A DNA stretch of 9,863 nucleotides from Methanoregula sp. GTDB lineage: Archaea > Halobacteriota > Methanomicrobia > Methanomicrobiales > Methanospirillaceae. This document shows positions 1 to 7,059 of this stretch, in pieces. The first letter of the stretch is position 1, and each line of letters begins with the position of its first letter. The notes below the pieces were generated by a model. It was given only the letters and a program-made list of their open reading frames with translations, did not search any database and had not been told where the DNA came from. The stretch is taken from the NCBI GenBank assembly GCA_030653335.1, contig JAURZP010000151.1, positions 1-9,863 on the forward strand, written 5' to 3'. Position numbers and translations under genes: made by a program.

Positions 1-67
1 GATCATTTTTAAGATATTTGAGGATCTCCTCTCTCAAACCAGGCCGATAGCGCAGGGTATACGTCAT
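1..67 (-). CDS. RelE/ParE-like toxin, N-terminal fragment (runs off the left edge)
   Basis: Only the first 22 codons are inside the window; they read MTYTLRYRPGLREEILKYLK followed by Asn-Asp. A short beta strand after Met, then a basic/acidic helix ending in a Tyr-Leu-Lys pattern, is the usual opening of RelE/ParE-superfamily toxins, which cleave ribosome-bound mRNA (RelE) or poison gyrase (ParE). The ATG (67-65) overlaps the TGA stop of the upstream gene (66-64) in an ATGA arrangement, so the two are very probably translationally coupled in one operon, as in toxin-antitoxin pairs. The catalytic residues lie outside the window, so activity cannot be judged. The family call is inference from a short N-terminus plus gene order. 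Confidence 0.6.
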   Translation of the reverse strand, partial: MTYTLRYRPGLREEILKYLKND

Positions 68-288
68 CTTTTCAGGTTTTCAATAAATGTTCTCGCAGAA
101 TCGCAATCAACATAATTCCCGAGATCAATCTCTTTTTCTGCCTCTGTTACTTCTTTAATTATACCCGCCTTTATTGTGGATTCTGCCGGGTATTCAAGTT
201 CGTACAGTCGCTCTTCGATGATCTCAAGTTTTCCTAAGATCTTCTGAAGCATCATTCCGATGTTCTGACTGTCCATTGTTGTATCCAT
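64..288 (-). CDS. Putative antitoxin of a RelE/ParE-type toxin-antitoxin pair
   Basis: A 74-residue acidic, mostly helical protein with no membrane segment or signal peptide. The N-terminal half (residues about 10-32) has the heptad-like spacing of a short coiled coil (LQKILGKLEIIEERLYELEY), suited to dimerisation. The second half carries a run of Glu/Lys (KEVTEAEKEIDLG) and ends in Arg-Thr-Phe-Ile-Glu-Asn-Leu-Lys-Arg, like the toxin-neutralising tail of small archaeal antitoxins. It lies directly upstream of and overlaps a RelE-like gene by 4 nt. I do not recognise a DNA-binding fold with confidence, so the antitoxin role rests on size, composition and gene pairing. The ATG at 288 is used; a second ATG at 276 (Met5) is possible. 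No strong Shine-Dalgarno sequence precedes either, which fits a short leader from the TATA-like element near 318-328. Confidence 0.62.
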   Translation of the reverse strand: MDTTMDSQNIGMMLQKILGKLEIIEERLYELEYPAESTIKAGIIKEVTEAEKEIDLGNYVDCDSARTFIENLKR

Positions 289-316
289 AATCTTTCACGA
301 TCTATAGAGCACCCGA

Positions 317-329
317 TCTTAAAAAAACT
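317..329 (-). promoter_or_regulatory. Possible TATA box for the toxin-antitoxin operon
   Basis: On the minus strand the sequence is AGTTTTTTTAAGATC, a T-rich TATA-like element centred about 34 nt before the ATG at 288. That would place transcription start about 8 nt before the gene, typical for short archaeal leaders. It is degenerate compared with the two clearer TATA boxes in this window. Confidence 0.3.
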
Positions 330-478
330 ATCATCGGATTCTTTCGCTGCGCAAGAACGGATTAAAGATAATCGGGCAGATCATGGAGTCGCACACTGTA
401 ATTTTCGAAAACAAAACCGGCGGGGCGGAGGATATACTGGAGATCCCGATAACAAAGATTGTGCCGTGAAAAGAGATG

Positions 479-484
479 AAAAAA
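479..484 (-). terminator. U-tract terminator behind the vWA gene
   Basis: Immediately after the TAA stop (487-485), the minus strand reads six consecutive T, then CATCTCTTTTCAC with a further T4. Archaeal RNA polymerase terminates at such U-rich tracts without a hairpin. Confidence 0.5.
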
Positions 485-3400
485 TTATTCGAGTTTGATA
501 AATATTGTACCGCCGGGTAATGCTTTGCATTTTGTGATCTGGTTTGTCATTGCCGCATTCGCATCCTCTGCACCTGCCACGATCTGTATGTCAAAGCATT
601 TTCCCGTGGGCCATAACATTGTATCCGATGTGGATAGGGTATGCTCTTTTGTTTCTTCAAATACCTTTGTGGGTATAAAGATCAATCCACCGGGTACGGT
701 CTTCCATTGCGTATCTCCACTCACCCGGTACAGGATCGCTTCCTGGACCGTTTTATCGCCATCATAAGTGGTGTTCCACTTAATGGTCCAGACATTCGGA
801 TCAGGGTTTACACCTTCAACAAACGAGAGATGATCTACCAGAAGCGTTTTGCTGCCAAAACCGGTATTCACGATACTTTCCCGGACCCTGCATTGCATGG
901 CAGGAATGAATCCTGTCTGGGTTGTACCTGTAGACGCATCCGTAAACGCTATGGCTGAACTGCCAAAGCCAAACAGATCAATATTCCCTGCCTTTGTCAG
1001 GTTCAGTTGGAATGTTGCACTCCATGTTTCATTGAGCTTGATCGTGCCGACATCAAAAGCCATGGTACGGGTATTCCAGGCGTCTTCATCGTTACGGGTT
1101 TCACTGATCAGCTGGTGGGTGATACCATTCTTGGTGATGTTGAACTTGTTGATGTACGTGGAAATACCCTCGTGGTACTCGTAATCCATATAATCAGTGA
1201 TGTCAAGGTCGGGGAGATCATTGATTTTTATGGTACCGAAATCGAGATTTATCTGCGTCTCGCCACCTGCTGTTTCCTTAAGCTGCCCGGCAATGGTGGT
1301 ATAGACATCCACCAGCTGAGCTCCGGTTGATGCATGGAAGTGTTCACCACCGGTCGCAGCTGAAAGGACATCCAACGTTTTCCAGGTTTGCGATTCACTG
1401 GTAATGCCGGATCCAAATGAGACCGTGTAGATTTTGATCGTCTTATTCTGTGCGTAGAGGGACATGTTCTGGTTGGTGAATACATTCGCATTATTGACAT
1501 TGACAGAACCACCAAGTCCGGAAAAATAGGTGTGCCGATCAGTGTATGTCGAGGTCCAGGCATAGGTTGGATCACGCCCGTTTCCCCTTGCCAGGGGATC
1601 GCCATAGTAATTGAATTCACCGTCCGACATCAGGATAATTGCCTGGATGGTCTTGGGGTTTGAATTTCTGTTTGCATCTACGTCTTCAATCGCTGATTTC
1701 AGCGCGTAGCGCGTACTGGTGTATCCACCCTGATTTAGATTACTGATGGCGGTAGTAACGCCATCAAAATCGTTTGACAGGCTGGAATCCACACTGGCAC
1801 TACTACTGTACGATACCAGCCCCACCTGATCCGATGACGGGTTCATTTTCCCGACAAAAGTAGTAGCTGCCTGCTTTGCCCAATACAATTTTGTATAACC
1901 ATCCATTGCATCATTCATACTCCCCGATCGGTCGATTACCAGTTCTGCATCGATGGGTTTCGGCATGAGCGCAGCGCCGTCCCCCTTGAGTTGTATGGTG
2001 ATGTTGATCTTGTCCCCCACCTGCGAATTCCCACAGTCCGCAATAGACGATGTGCTGACGTACGGGTAGTTTTTCCAGACCAGCGTAACATCCTTAGTGA
2101 TCGGGACACCGGACTTGTTCGTCCACGATGCCGTCGCAACAACCTGCCCGGTGGCTGTGGCATTATATCCAGCAGCACCATAGATTGCGAATGCTCCCGG
2201 GCTGAATTCTACGGTTGCATATCCGCTGACACCATCTACAGGCACGGGTAATTGAGTAGATAGGCTGGGATCTGCAGTCACGATATAGGGCCCCCCGGGA
2301 TAGGTGGGGGCTGCAAGCGAGAATGTGACAAGTTCTCCTGTCACCGGGTTACCCTTGATATCGATCACCCGTGCCTGGAGAACGGCCCGGGTCGAGGAAT
2401 CCACATCAAGACTCGTCATGGACTGCGGATTTCCGGTAAATGTCAGGTCTACAGGATCAGTATTAAAATATTCAATATCCTGACTGCAATACCCGACAGT
2501 GCTGGCATTTATCCCGGTGCACACAGCACTCGTATTCCCAAGAGGGGTCGCCTTGAGAGTGTAAACACCGGTCGTTTCTTTCGGGCCGAAGGAAATTCTT
2601 AATCGACCCCAGGTATTCGTAGGTGCAGTCACGCTCATTCCATCTGTTGAATCGCAGTATACAGATGCCCCGGTTATCGGGTTGTTGTACTTATCGGTCA
2701 CTGTGTAATAAATTTCCACAGCGCTTTCCGGGAGCCCATCTGCAGGGAGGGTTGAACCGGGACTGGCGGGAGTCTGCGCAATAAAATAGGGTTCACTGTC
2801 TGCTACACCCTGAATATATGTGCCCGGGGGAACTACGATGTTACCAATGGGATCCATCTGTATGTAATTACTTCTGACCGCAGTCGATATCCTGAGACCG
2901 GCAGATACGTTGCCTTCTGCATCCGTTGAATAAGTTTTCTGGGTAACGTAATTCTCACCATCCTGTAATCCTGCGCCACCATCATCTGCCATGGTGAGAC
3001 GGATGGTCTCTGCAGTATTTTTGTTATCTATTCGATTGCCCCAGCGATCAACAAGGGTTACACTTACACTGGTTATTGAACCTACCGGTAACTCGGATGG
3101 GTTTTCAAAAGTTGCACCTTGTGGTGTATCGTGATCGATCCGCTGGGTGGTGGAAACCTGAATTGGCGTGGTAGTACCATCGTTAAAAGAGAGGTTTGCA
3201 ATTATTGTGGCAGTGCCGCTTTTTTTACTGGTAGTAAATACCGCTGTTGCTTTTCCATCAGCACCGGTTATCACAGATGCTGGGGATACAGGGGAGATCG
3301 TTCCCAAATCCTGCGAAGCCGGATCAAGAGAGAAGATGACATTTGCACCAGTGACGGGGGTTACGGAGGAACCTGCCGCCAGTGCATAAACAGTGATTGC

Positions 3401-3550
3401 AGACTGATCATTCCCATCATTTGCTATGAGCCAGCCCGGATTGCTGCTGCTGATTGTTGACGGTGAGAGATCTATTGCCGCTGCTGAACTTACCAGCAGA
3501 ACCAGACCAAAAATTACCAGAATCCTTTGTTCCAGTATCATACCAATCAC
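485..3550 (-). CDS. Large secreted vWA-domain protein with Ig-like (invasin-type) repeats, putative adhesin
   Basis: A 1,021-residue extracytoplasmic protein. Residues 1-25 are a Sec signal peptide (hydrophobic LVIFGLVLLV, then Ala-Ala-Ala before Ile-Asp). Residues about 28-500 form four Ig-like modules of Big_1/invasin type, each with a D-x-x-G-N-x-I/V or similar strand motif near 65-120, 160-222, 278-335 and 390-475. A von Willebrand factor A domain occupies about 535-770 with a complete MIDAS metal site: D540-x-S542-x-S544, T611/T613 in GGYTSTRYAL, and D643 in MSDGE. This would bind a divalent metal and a ligand. Residues about 775-1021 are beta-rich with NxS/T glycosylation sequons and end without a transmembrane helix, PGF-CTERM or LPXTG signal. 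The start is GTG at 3550 or, perhaps better, ATG at 3541 (Met4); neither has a Shine-Dalgarno sequence. It is divergent from the pilin-like operon, so co-function is plausible. The adhesin role is inference. Confidence 0.85.
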   Translation of the reverse strand: MIGMILEQRILVIFGLVLLVSSAAAIDLSPSTISSSNPGWLIANDGNDQSAITVYALAAGSSVTPVTGANVIFSLDPASQDLGTISPVSPASVITGADGKATAVFTTSKKSGTATIIANLSFNDGTTTPIQVSTTQRIDHDTPQGATFENPSELPVGSITSVSVTLVDRWGNRIDNKNTAETIRLTMADDGGAGLQDGENYVTQKTYSTDAEGNVSAGLRISTAVRSNYIQMDPIGNIVVPPGTYIQGVADSEPYFIAQTPASPGSTLPADGLPESAVEIYYTVTDKYNNPITGASVYCDSTDGMSVTAPTNTWGRLRISFGPKETTGVYTLKATPLGNTSAVCTGINASTVGYCSQDIEYFNTDPVDLTFTGNPQSMTSLDVDSSTRAVLQARVIDIKGNPVTGELVTFSLAAPTYPGGPYIVTADPSLSTQLPVPVDGVSGYATVEFSPGAFAIYGAAGYNATATGQVVATASWTNKSGVPITKDVTLVWKNYPYVSTSSIADCGNSQVGDKINITIQLKGDGAALMPKPIDAELVIDRSGSMNDAMDGYTKLYWAKQAATTFVGKMNPSSDQVGLVSYSSSASVDSSLSNDFDGVTTAISNLNQGGYTSTRYALKSAIEDVDANRNSNPKTIQAIILMSDGEFNYYGDPLARGNGRDPTYAWTSTYTDRHTYFSGLGGSVNVNNANVFTNQNMSLYAQNKTIKIYTVSFGSGITSESQTWKTLDVLSAATGGEHFHASTGAQLVDVYTTIAGQLKETAGGETQINLDFGTIKINDLPDLDITDYMDYEYHEGISTYINKFNITKNGITHQLISETRNDEDAWNTRTMAFDVGTIKLNETWSATFQLNLTKAGNIDLFGFGSSAIAFTDASTGTTQTGFIPAMQCRVRESIVNTGFGSKTLLVDHLSFVEGVNPDPNVWTIKWNTTYDGDKTVQEAILYRVSGDTQWKTVPGGLIFIPTKVFEETKEHTLSTSDTMLWPTGKCFDIQIVAGAEDANAAMTNQITKCKALPGGTIFIKLE

Positions 3551-3575
3551 ATTGAAAGGAAAGATAGCGCGTCAT

Positions 3576-3592
3576 GATATATATAATTTTCT
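3576..3592 (-). promoter_or_regulatory. TATA box and BRE of the vWA gene
   Basis: The minus strand reads AGAAAATTATATATATC: a purine-rich BRE-like stretch followed by a near-consensus archaeal TATA box centred near 3582. Transcription would start around 3555-3557, leaving a leader of roughly 5 nt for the GTG at 3550 or 15 nt for the ATG at 3541. Such a short leader fits the absence of a Shine-Dalgarno sequence. Confidence 0.65.
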
Positions 3593-3716
3593 ATTTTTGA
3601 AATCGCTTTAAAATTGCCCTGAATCGTAAAATAACAGTAATTTATTCAAAAATGCGGGTTACACCCATTTCATGAGGATTTTTTTGTCCAAGAATAATCA
3701 TCCGGTTTTAAAAAGG

Positions 3717-3742
3717 GTTATGATTCCATAACAGGACTTTTT
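3717..3742 (+). terminator. Hairpin followed by T6, terminator-like
   Basis: GTTATG-ATTC-CATAAC forms a perfect 6-bp stem with a 4-nt loop at 3717-3732, followed by AGGAC and six T at 3737-3742. The shape is that of an intrinsic terminator on the plus strand, but no plus-strand gene ends here. It may belong to a small transcript or be chance in AT-rich DNA. Confidence 0.25.
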
Positions 3743-3841
3743 TATCGCTGTTACTTTCCACACTGCAGATTCCGGTACAATACATGCCGTTGACTTCAGA
3801 ATCAGTCAGGTTAATTGTCCGGTGAATGGGCGTACTTGATT

Positions 3842-3908
3842 TTCTTAATAATCCCATGTGTTTTTCTTCCCCCAATCCCGTTCTTATTTCCGATTCGATT
3901 ATTAAGAA
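3842..3908. repeat. 12-bp perfect inverted repeat upstream of the operon promoter
   Basis: TTCTTAATAATC at 3842-3853 is the exact reverse complement of GATTATTAAGAA at 3897-3908, with a 43-bp spacer. The right arm ends about 27 bp before the TATA box of the pilin-like operon, a position where archaeal activators or repressors bind. It could be a paired operator site. Confidence 0.45.
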
Positions 3909-3930
3909 GAAATTTCACAGATCCAAAAAA

Positions 3931-3945
3931 ACCAATATTTATATT
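3931..3945 (+). promoter_or_regulatory. TATA box of the pilin-like operon
   Basis: AAAAAACCAATATTTATATTTACC holds an A-rich BRE-like flank and a TATA box at about 3936-3944. Its centre is 39 nt before the ATG at 3979, giving a transcript start near 3966 and a leader of about 12 nt. It sets the start of the first gene at 3979 rather than 3826. Confidence 0.6.
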
Positions 3946-3978
3946 TACCATCCATCCTATAAACCACAAGGCAAAACC

Positions 3979-4593
3979 ATGAGAAAAGCTGCATATGTAT
4001 TTTTTTTCATACTATTGGTTGCAGCCATCATTGTCATGATTGTGGGAAATCCACTCTCATTTTTTAATCTGTCTCCAAAAGCCACACACTCAAAAATTGA
4101 TGTCGGGTTTGTTGTTCTGAACCAGTCCGATGAGTTTGTTCGGATCAATTTTGAGAACATCGCACCAGACGCCCAGTACGCTGGGATAAACCGGGAAGAA
4201 AGTCCATCTGAAAATACTACAAAAACAACGCACATCCAGCTTATCCGCGGATACAATCTGGATGCAACAGGAAATGCAAGCAGTTGGATCTTCGTTGTCC
4301 GGCAACCGCAACTGGTGTCACTGGTAACCTACGATCGCTCTGGTGAAACGGTGAATAACTGGCAGGGCGGGTACCCGGAAAAAGAGATCATCATCAGTCA
4401 GATAATTACGCCACGGATGCTCTTTGAAAAGAACCGGGAGAAGATTTTTCCAACACCACAGGCGATCACTACCGAATCAAGAGAACTTGCCCTTACAGAA
4501 GGTAACTATTATCTCACGATAACCGGAAAGGAAAAAACAAGATACCTCGTATTCGATGCAAAGACAGGGGCGTTGACATCATCAAATGACTGA
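3979..4593 (+). CDS. Membrane-anchored extracytoplasmic protein, first gene of the pilin-like operon
   Basis: A 204-residue protein that I do not recognise. Residues 4-23 (AAYVFFFILLVAAIIVMIVG) form one hydrophobic helix after Met-Arg-Lys, so the protein is an N-terminally anchored or secreted one with the rest outside. The outer part (about 35-204) is beta-rich. It contains GYNLDATGNASSWIF near the middle and ends YLVFDAKTGALTSS, patterns loosely reminiscent of PepSY-type domains, which often act as accessory or inhibitory domains; this resemblance is weak. The start is ATG at 3979, supported by the TATA box at 3936-3944 and an AAGG at 3968-3971. The stop overlaps the next start by 8 nt (ATGACTGA), indicating translational coupling. 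As first gene of the operon it may be an assembly or accessory factor for the pilin-like proteins; this is inference. Confidence 0.75.
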   Translation: MRKAAYVFFFILLVAAIIVMIVGNPLSFFNLSPKATHSKIDVGFVVLNQSDEFVRINFENIAPDAQYAGINREESPSENTTKTTHIQLIRGYNLDATGNASSWIFVVRQPQLVSLVTYDRSGETVNNWQGGYPEKEIIISQIITPRMLFEKNREKIFPTPQAITTESRELALTEGNYYLTITGKEKTRYLVFDAKTGALTSSND

Positions 4594-5740
4594 AGATTCC
4601 GGGTTAATGTCGATTGACTTTTTAGTAGGTTTCACTATCTTCATGATCACCTTTATCTGGGTGGCAACCCTGATACCGGGCCTGTTTATCGGCCTTCAGT
4701 CACATACAATCGATTACGATGCCGTTGCCTACCGGACGGGAGTGATTCTTGTGGAGGATCCGGGCGCCACGAGCCCGTTCGTAACTGACGGCAGCCCGTG
4801 GGAATTCCAGAACGTGGTGACCGGCAAGGACAATGTTGCACGATTCGGCCTTGCGATCTCAAAAGAAACCCCCCGTATTCTCGATGAAAACAAGGTAAAC
4901 CGGTTCTTCTGCTCCACTGCTTTTTCCTATCCGGAAGATTATCAGAAACGGGTGATCTTCGGGGACATTCCCTACCGGTTCAACATCTCCCTTAAGGCTG
5001 TCGGAGAGGATATCCCCCGATCTGTCGGGGATGTTGTTCCGGACAATTACCAGTACGGGTATATCCGCAGGGATGTAAAGATCAAGGGTTCGAGCAACAC
5101 AACGATCGGTAATACGACGATCACGAAGTATGGTTACAAAAATACCGAGAACGTGACGTTAAACGAGTTCCGGATTGTGATCAATTCATCGCACCTCCTT
5201 AAAGGCAATGTAGGTGAAATTGACAATCCAAACGGGGATGCTGCGTACCGGATCAACCCGAAGTGGGATCAAATCATTATCAATATTACTGATCTGGAAT
5301 CCACAAGGCCATCGTGGTGTCAAACCCCACCTGCGCTACCTGCGGCTTCAGACACCAACCTGACAAGTATAAAATTTTACCAGAATCGTTGGGACCCGTT
5401 ATCCTTCCGCTGGACACCCGACCCATGGAATCCGACCACGGAAATCCTCACGTATGAAGACGGGAATTTGACGCCCATGATACCCCCTGTTGATATAAGG
5501 GATAATCTTACTCTGGTTTTTAAGCCGGGGTTTTTCTCCAGTACGGATAAGGACGGTGCGATCTTTATCAACCTGACATTTGGCATGGTTCTGAACCCAT
5601 CATGCCCGATGCCACAATTTGGCCTTGGCAGGCCGTTCCTGAACAATACAAAATCAGGGCCGTTCAATTATAATTACCATCCCGCAAATGTAACACAACC
5701 CGCGTTGACAGACGCAGTCATGGAGGTGGCCATATGGTAA
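4586..5740 (+). CDS. Large pilin-like surface protein (resembles haloarchaeal DUF7287-type proteins)
   Basis: A 384-residue protein with a short polar N-terminus (MTEDSG), then a hydrophobic helix at about 12-36 (DFLVGFTIFMITFIWVATLI), then a long extracytoplasmic part. The segment G6-LMSID resembles an archaeal class III (pilin-type) signal, with an acidic residue five positions after the glycine, as PibD-like peptidases favour. The opening recalls the uncharacterised haloarchaeal family I know as DUF7287; this is from memory and not verified. The outer part has about twelve NxS/T sequons, as expected for an N-glycosylated pilus or surface subunit, and three cysteines. It is unusually long for a pilin. 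It overlaps its upstream neighbour by 8 nt and its downstream neighbour by 7 nt. It may be a large minor pilin near the fibre tip. Confidence 0.75.
   Translation: MTEDSGLMSIDFLVGFTIFMITFIWVATLIPGLFIGLQSHTIDYDAVAYRTGVILVEDPGATSPFVTDGSPWEFQNVVTGKDNVARFGLAISKETPRILDENKVNRFFCSTAFSYPEDYQKRVIFGDIPYRFNISLKAVGEDIPRSVGDVVPDNYQYGYIRRDVKIKGSSNTTIGNTTITKYGYKNTENVTLNEFRIVINSSHLLKGNVGEIDNPNGDAAYRINPKWDQIIINITDLESTRPSWCQTPPALPAASDTNLTSIKFYQNRWDPLSFRWTPDPWNPTTEILTYEDGNLTPMIPPVDIRDNLTLVFKPGFFSSTDKDGAIFINLTFGMVLNPSCPMPQFGLGRPFLNNTKSGPFNYNYHPANVTQPALTDAVMEVAIW
5722..5728 (+). promoter_or_regulatory. Strong ribosome binding site GGAGGTG
   Basis: A full-strength Shine-Dalgarno sequence lies inside the end of the upstream gene, 5 nt before ATG 5734, and fixes that start. 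The same TGGAGGTG octamer precedes the next gene (6221-6228) with identical spacing. Confidence 0.75.
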
Positions 5741-6246
5741 ACACGGATGGGCAACTGTATACCATCGAGGGCATAGCCGCAGGTCTCCTCATGCTCATGG
5801 CCGCATACATTGTGGTCAACAGCACGTCAGTGTACACCTTGGGTGACACGCATATCAGCGATATGCAACTCGAAGTGCTGGGGAGTGATGCCCTGAACCT
5901 GATGAATACAGCCCCAAACAGTACGCCCGGCAAGAGTCCGCTCCAGACAATCGTAGAAACCGATGATGCCGGAACATTCCGGTCAATGTTCCTTACAACA
6001 GTGAACAACAGGGCCGGACCTGATCGGGATCATATTCAGTTTGTGGCAAATGTGACATACGTGGATTCGGGCGGTTCTGTCAAAAGCACAGTTCTGAGTG
6101 ATTCCCTGCGACCGCTCGTCAGCGGGGAACATGCGGTTCGGGTTTCTGACTGGGTAATTGTTGAAAAACAATTTCCTGACTGTTCAGCCCAGTCATGTTC
6201 AGGTAAACATGCGGTACTCGTGGAGGTGCTCTTATGGCGGGATTAA
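5734..6246 (+). CDS. Pilin-like protein (resembles haloarchaeal DUF7288-type proteins)
   Basis: A 170-residue protein. MVNTDG is followed by QLYTIEGIAAGLLMLMAAYI, a hydrophobic helix at about 11-29 with an acidic residue (E12) six positions after G6, a pilin-like N-terminus. The rest is extracytoplasmic and carries several NxS/T sites. It ends in a two-cysteine segment (DCSAQSC) and a beta strand (VLVEVLLWRD); the cysteines could form a disulfide. The shape of the N-terminus and the closing strand with Trp recall the haloarchaeal family I know as DUF7288, which is uncharacterised. It has a strong ribosome binding site, overlaps the upstream gene by 7 nt and the next one by 13 nt. Function not proven; a minor pilin role is inferred from structure and neighbours. 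Confidence 0.75.
   Translation: MVNTDGQLYTIEGIAAGLLMLMAAYIVVNSTSVYTLGDTHISDMQLEVLGSDALNLMNTAPNSTPGKSPLQTIVETDDAGTFRSMFLTTVNNRAGPDRDHIQFVANVTYVDSGGSVKSTVLSDSLRPLVSGEHAVRVSDWVIVEKQFPDCSAQSCSGKHAVLVEVLLWRD
6222..6228 (+). promoter_or_regulatory. Strong ribosome binding site GGAGGTG
   Basis: This Shine-Dalgarno sequence lies 5 nt before ATG 6234 and within the preceding coding region. It selects the start of the 126-residue gene despite the 13-nt overlap. Confidence 0.75.
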
Positions 6247-6614
6247 AAGATGATGCCCAGTGGATTGTGCTCATGGGTTTTGTCGTAAGTTTCAGCCTGT
6301 TCTTTATCGCCATAGTTCTCAACCAGTCAACAGTAATCGGACAAACAACAGCAGAAGCGGTATTGGAATTCCCAAAAAACGATATCCGTGGAGTAAGAGA
6401 TGTGGCCATACAATCCGCCTTTCTGGATGACGGGGGGATATTTTTTAATAAAACAAATGTGCAAAAAGACATTCTGACCCTGTCATTGAGCCGACAGAAT
6501 TCCGTAGTGAACATCTCATCCACACCACCCACGGTGGGAAATCCCTACACCACAATCGATATTCATTACAACAACGGGGTGACCATATACAATGAGATCT
6601 GGAGATCAAAATAG
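6234..6614 (+). CDS. Small pilin-like protein (possibly related to haloarchaeal DUF7261-type proteins)
   Basis: A 126-residue protein. MAGLKDDA precedes a hydrophobic helix at about 9-30 (QWIVLMGFVVSFSLFFIAIV), with Gln directly after Ala, as at the +1 position of many archaeal class III signal peptides. The extracytoplasmic part is about 95 residues, has two NxS/T sites and ends in a strand with Trp (YNEIWRSK). The segment AVLEFPKNDIRGVRDVA looks like an amphipathic continuation of the N-terminal helix, as in pilins. The opening recalls a haloarchaeal pilin-like family (DUF7261 from memory, unverified). It overlaps the upstream gene by 13 nt and the downstream gene by 23 nt, the longest overlap in the operon. 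Confidence 0.72.
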   Translation: MAGLKDDAQWIVLMGFVVSFSLFFIAIVLNQSTVIGQTTAEAVLEFPKNDIRGVRDVAIQSAFLDDGGIFFNKTNVQKDILTLSLSRQNSVVNISSTPPTVGNPYTTIDIHYNNGVTIYNEIWRSK

Positions 6615-7059
6615 AGGAACCCAACTCAAAGAAGCCGGAGTGGCAACATTGATAGAGTATATCATGATATCCGGAGTCCTCATGGCCCTCTTTATTGTCA
6701 TGCTCCTGTTAGTGAATGCAAATTTCATGGAGGGGCCGGCAAACACCCTCACGTATTCCGCATTTACCGATATCAGTAATGGCATCTCCACCCGGATCGT
6801 TGACACCTATGCCATTGCACCCGACACCGGAAATATCACCTCGCGGTTCGACATTCCGGATGACATCGCGGGACGGGAGTATTTTGTTGAGATCGGAAAT
6901 ACTGCCTCTGATGATACAACAGCCCAGACCGTAACGGTATCGAGAGGTTCGATTGTCACCAATGTGGCAATTGCCGGTATCGGTTCGACGCGAAGGGCCG
7001 GGGGGAATACTACGGGTACTGGTATGAACAGGATAAGTTATGATTCTGGAGGGTTTTAA
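6592..7059 (+). CDS. Pilin-like protein (resembles haloarchaeal DUF7266-type proteins)
   Basis: A 155-residue protein. The N-terminal 16 residues are polar and end in K-E-A-G16, followed by VATLIEYIMISGVLMALFIV, a hydrophobic helix at about 19-42 with a glutamate (E22) six positions after the glycine. This is the clearest pilin-type signal in the operon after the last gene. The remaining 110 residues are beta-rich, with a Gly/Asn/Thr-rich tail. The start at 6592 is the only reasonable one, since the next Met lies within the membrane helix; a GGGGTGA at about 6576-6582 is the likely ribosome binding site. It overlaps the upstream gene by 23 nt and the downstream gene by 1 nt (TAATG). Resemblance to DUF7266 is from memory. 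Confidence 0.73.
   Translation: MRSGDQNRGTQLKEAGVATLIEYIMISGVLMALFIVMLLLVNANFMEGPANTLTYSAFTDISNGISTRIVDTYAIAPDTGNITSRFDIPDDIAGREYFVEIGNTASDDTTAQTVTVSRGSIVTNVAIAGIGSTRRAGGNTTGTGMNRISYDSGGF
7048..7052 (+). promoter_or_regulatory. Ribosome binding site GGAGG
   Basis: GGAGG lies 6 nt before ATG 7059, inside the last codons of the preceding gene. With the TAATG stop-start junction it supports coupled translation of the last two operon genes. Confidence 0.65.

Larger units (their letters stand above)
289..484. other. Intergenic region between vWA gene end and antitoxin start
   Basis: About 196 nt hold the U-tract behind the vWA gene (479-484) and a weak promoter for the antitoxin. A 28-codon plus-strand reading frame (383-469, MESHTVIFENKTGGAEDILE and on to a TGA) sits here; its frame stays open for about 60 nt upstream without a start codon, so it could be the decayed end of a gene. 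I see no RNA gene or repeat. Confidence 0.4.
3551..3978. other. Divergent intergenic region between vWA gene and pilin-like operon
   Basis: This 428-nt AT-rich stretch separates two divergent transcription units. It holds the vWA gene promoter (3576-3592), a small hairpin followed by a T6 run (3717-3742), a 12-bp inverted repeat (3842-3853 and 3897-3908), and the operon promoter (3931-3945). A reading frame of the first operon gene stays open back to an ATG at 3826, but that segment contains the inverted repeat and the TATA box and has no protein-like character, so it is treated as non-coding. I see no other gene. Confidence 0.6.

Noticed and set aside
495..3460. Several plus-strand and out-of-frame reading frames of 70-123 codons inside the vWA gene
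   Set aside because: They lie within the long minus-strand gene with its signal peptide, Ig-like and vWA domains, and their translations have no domain-like features.
3826..3978. 51-codon N-terminal extension of the first operon gene
   Set aside because: It contains the TATA box and inverted repeat, and would bury the Met-Arg-Lys plus hydrophobic helix start seen at 3979.
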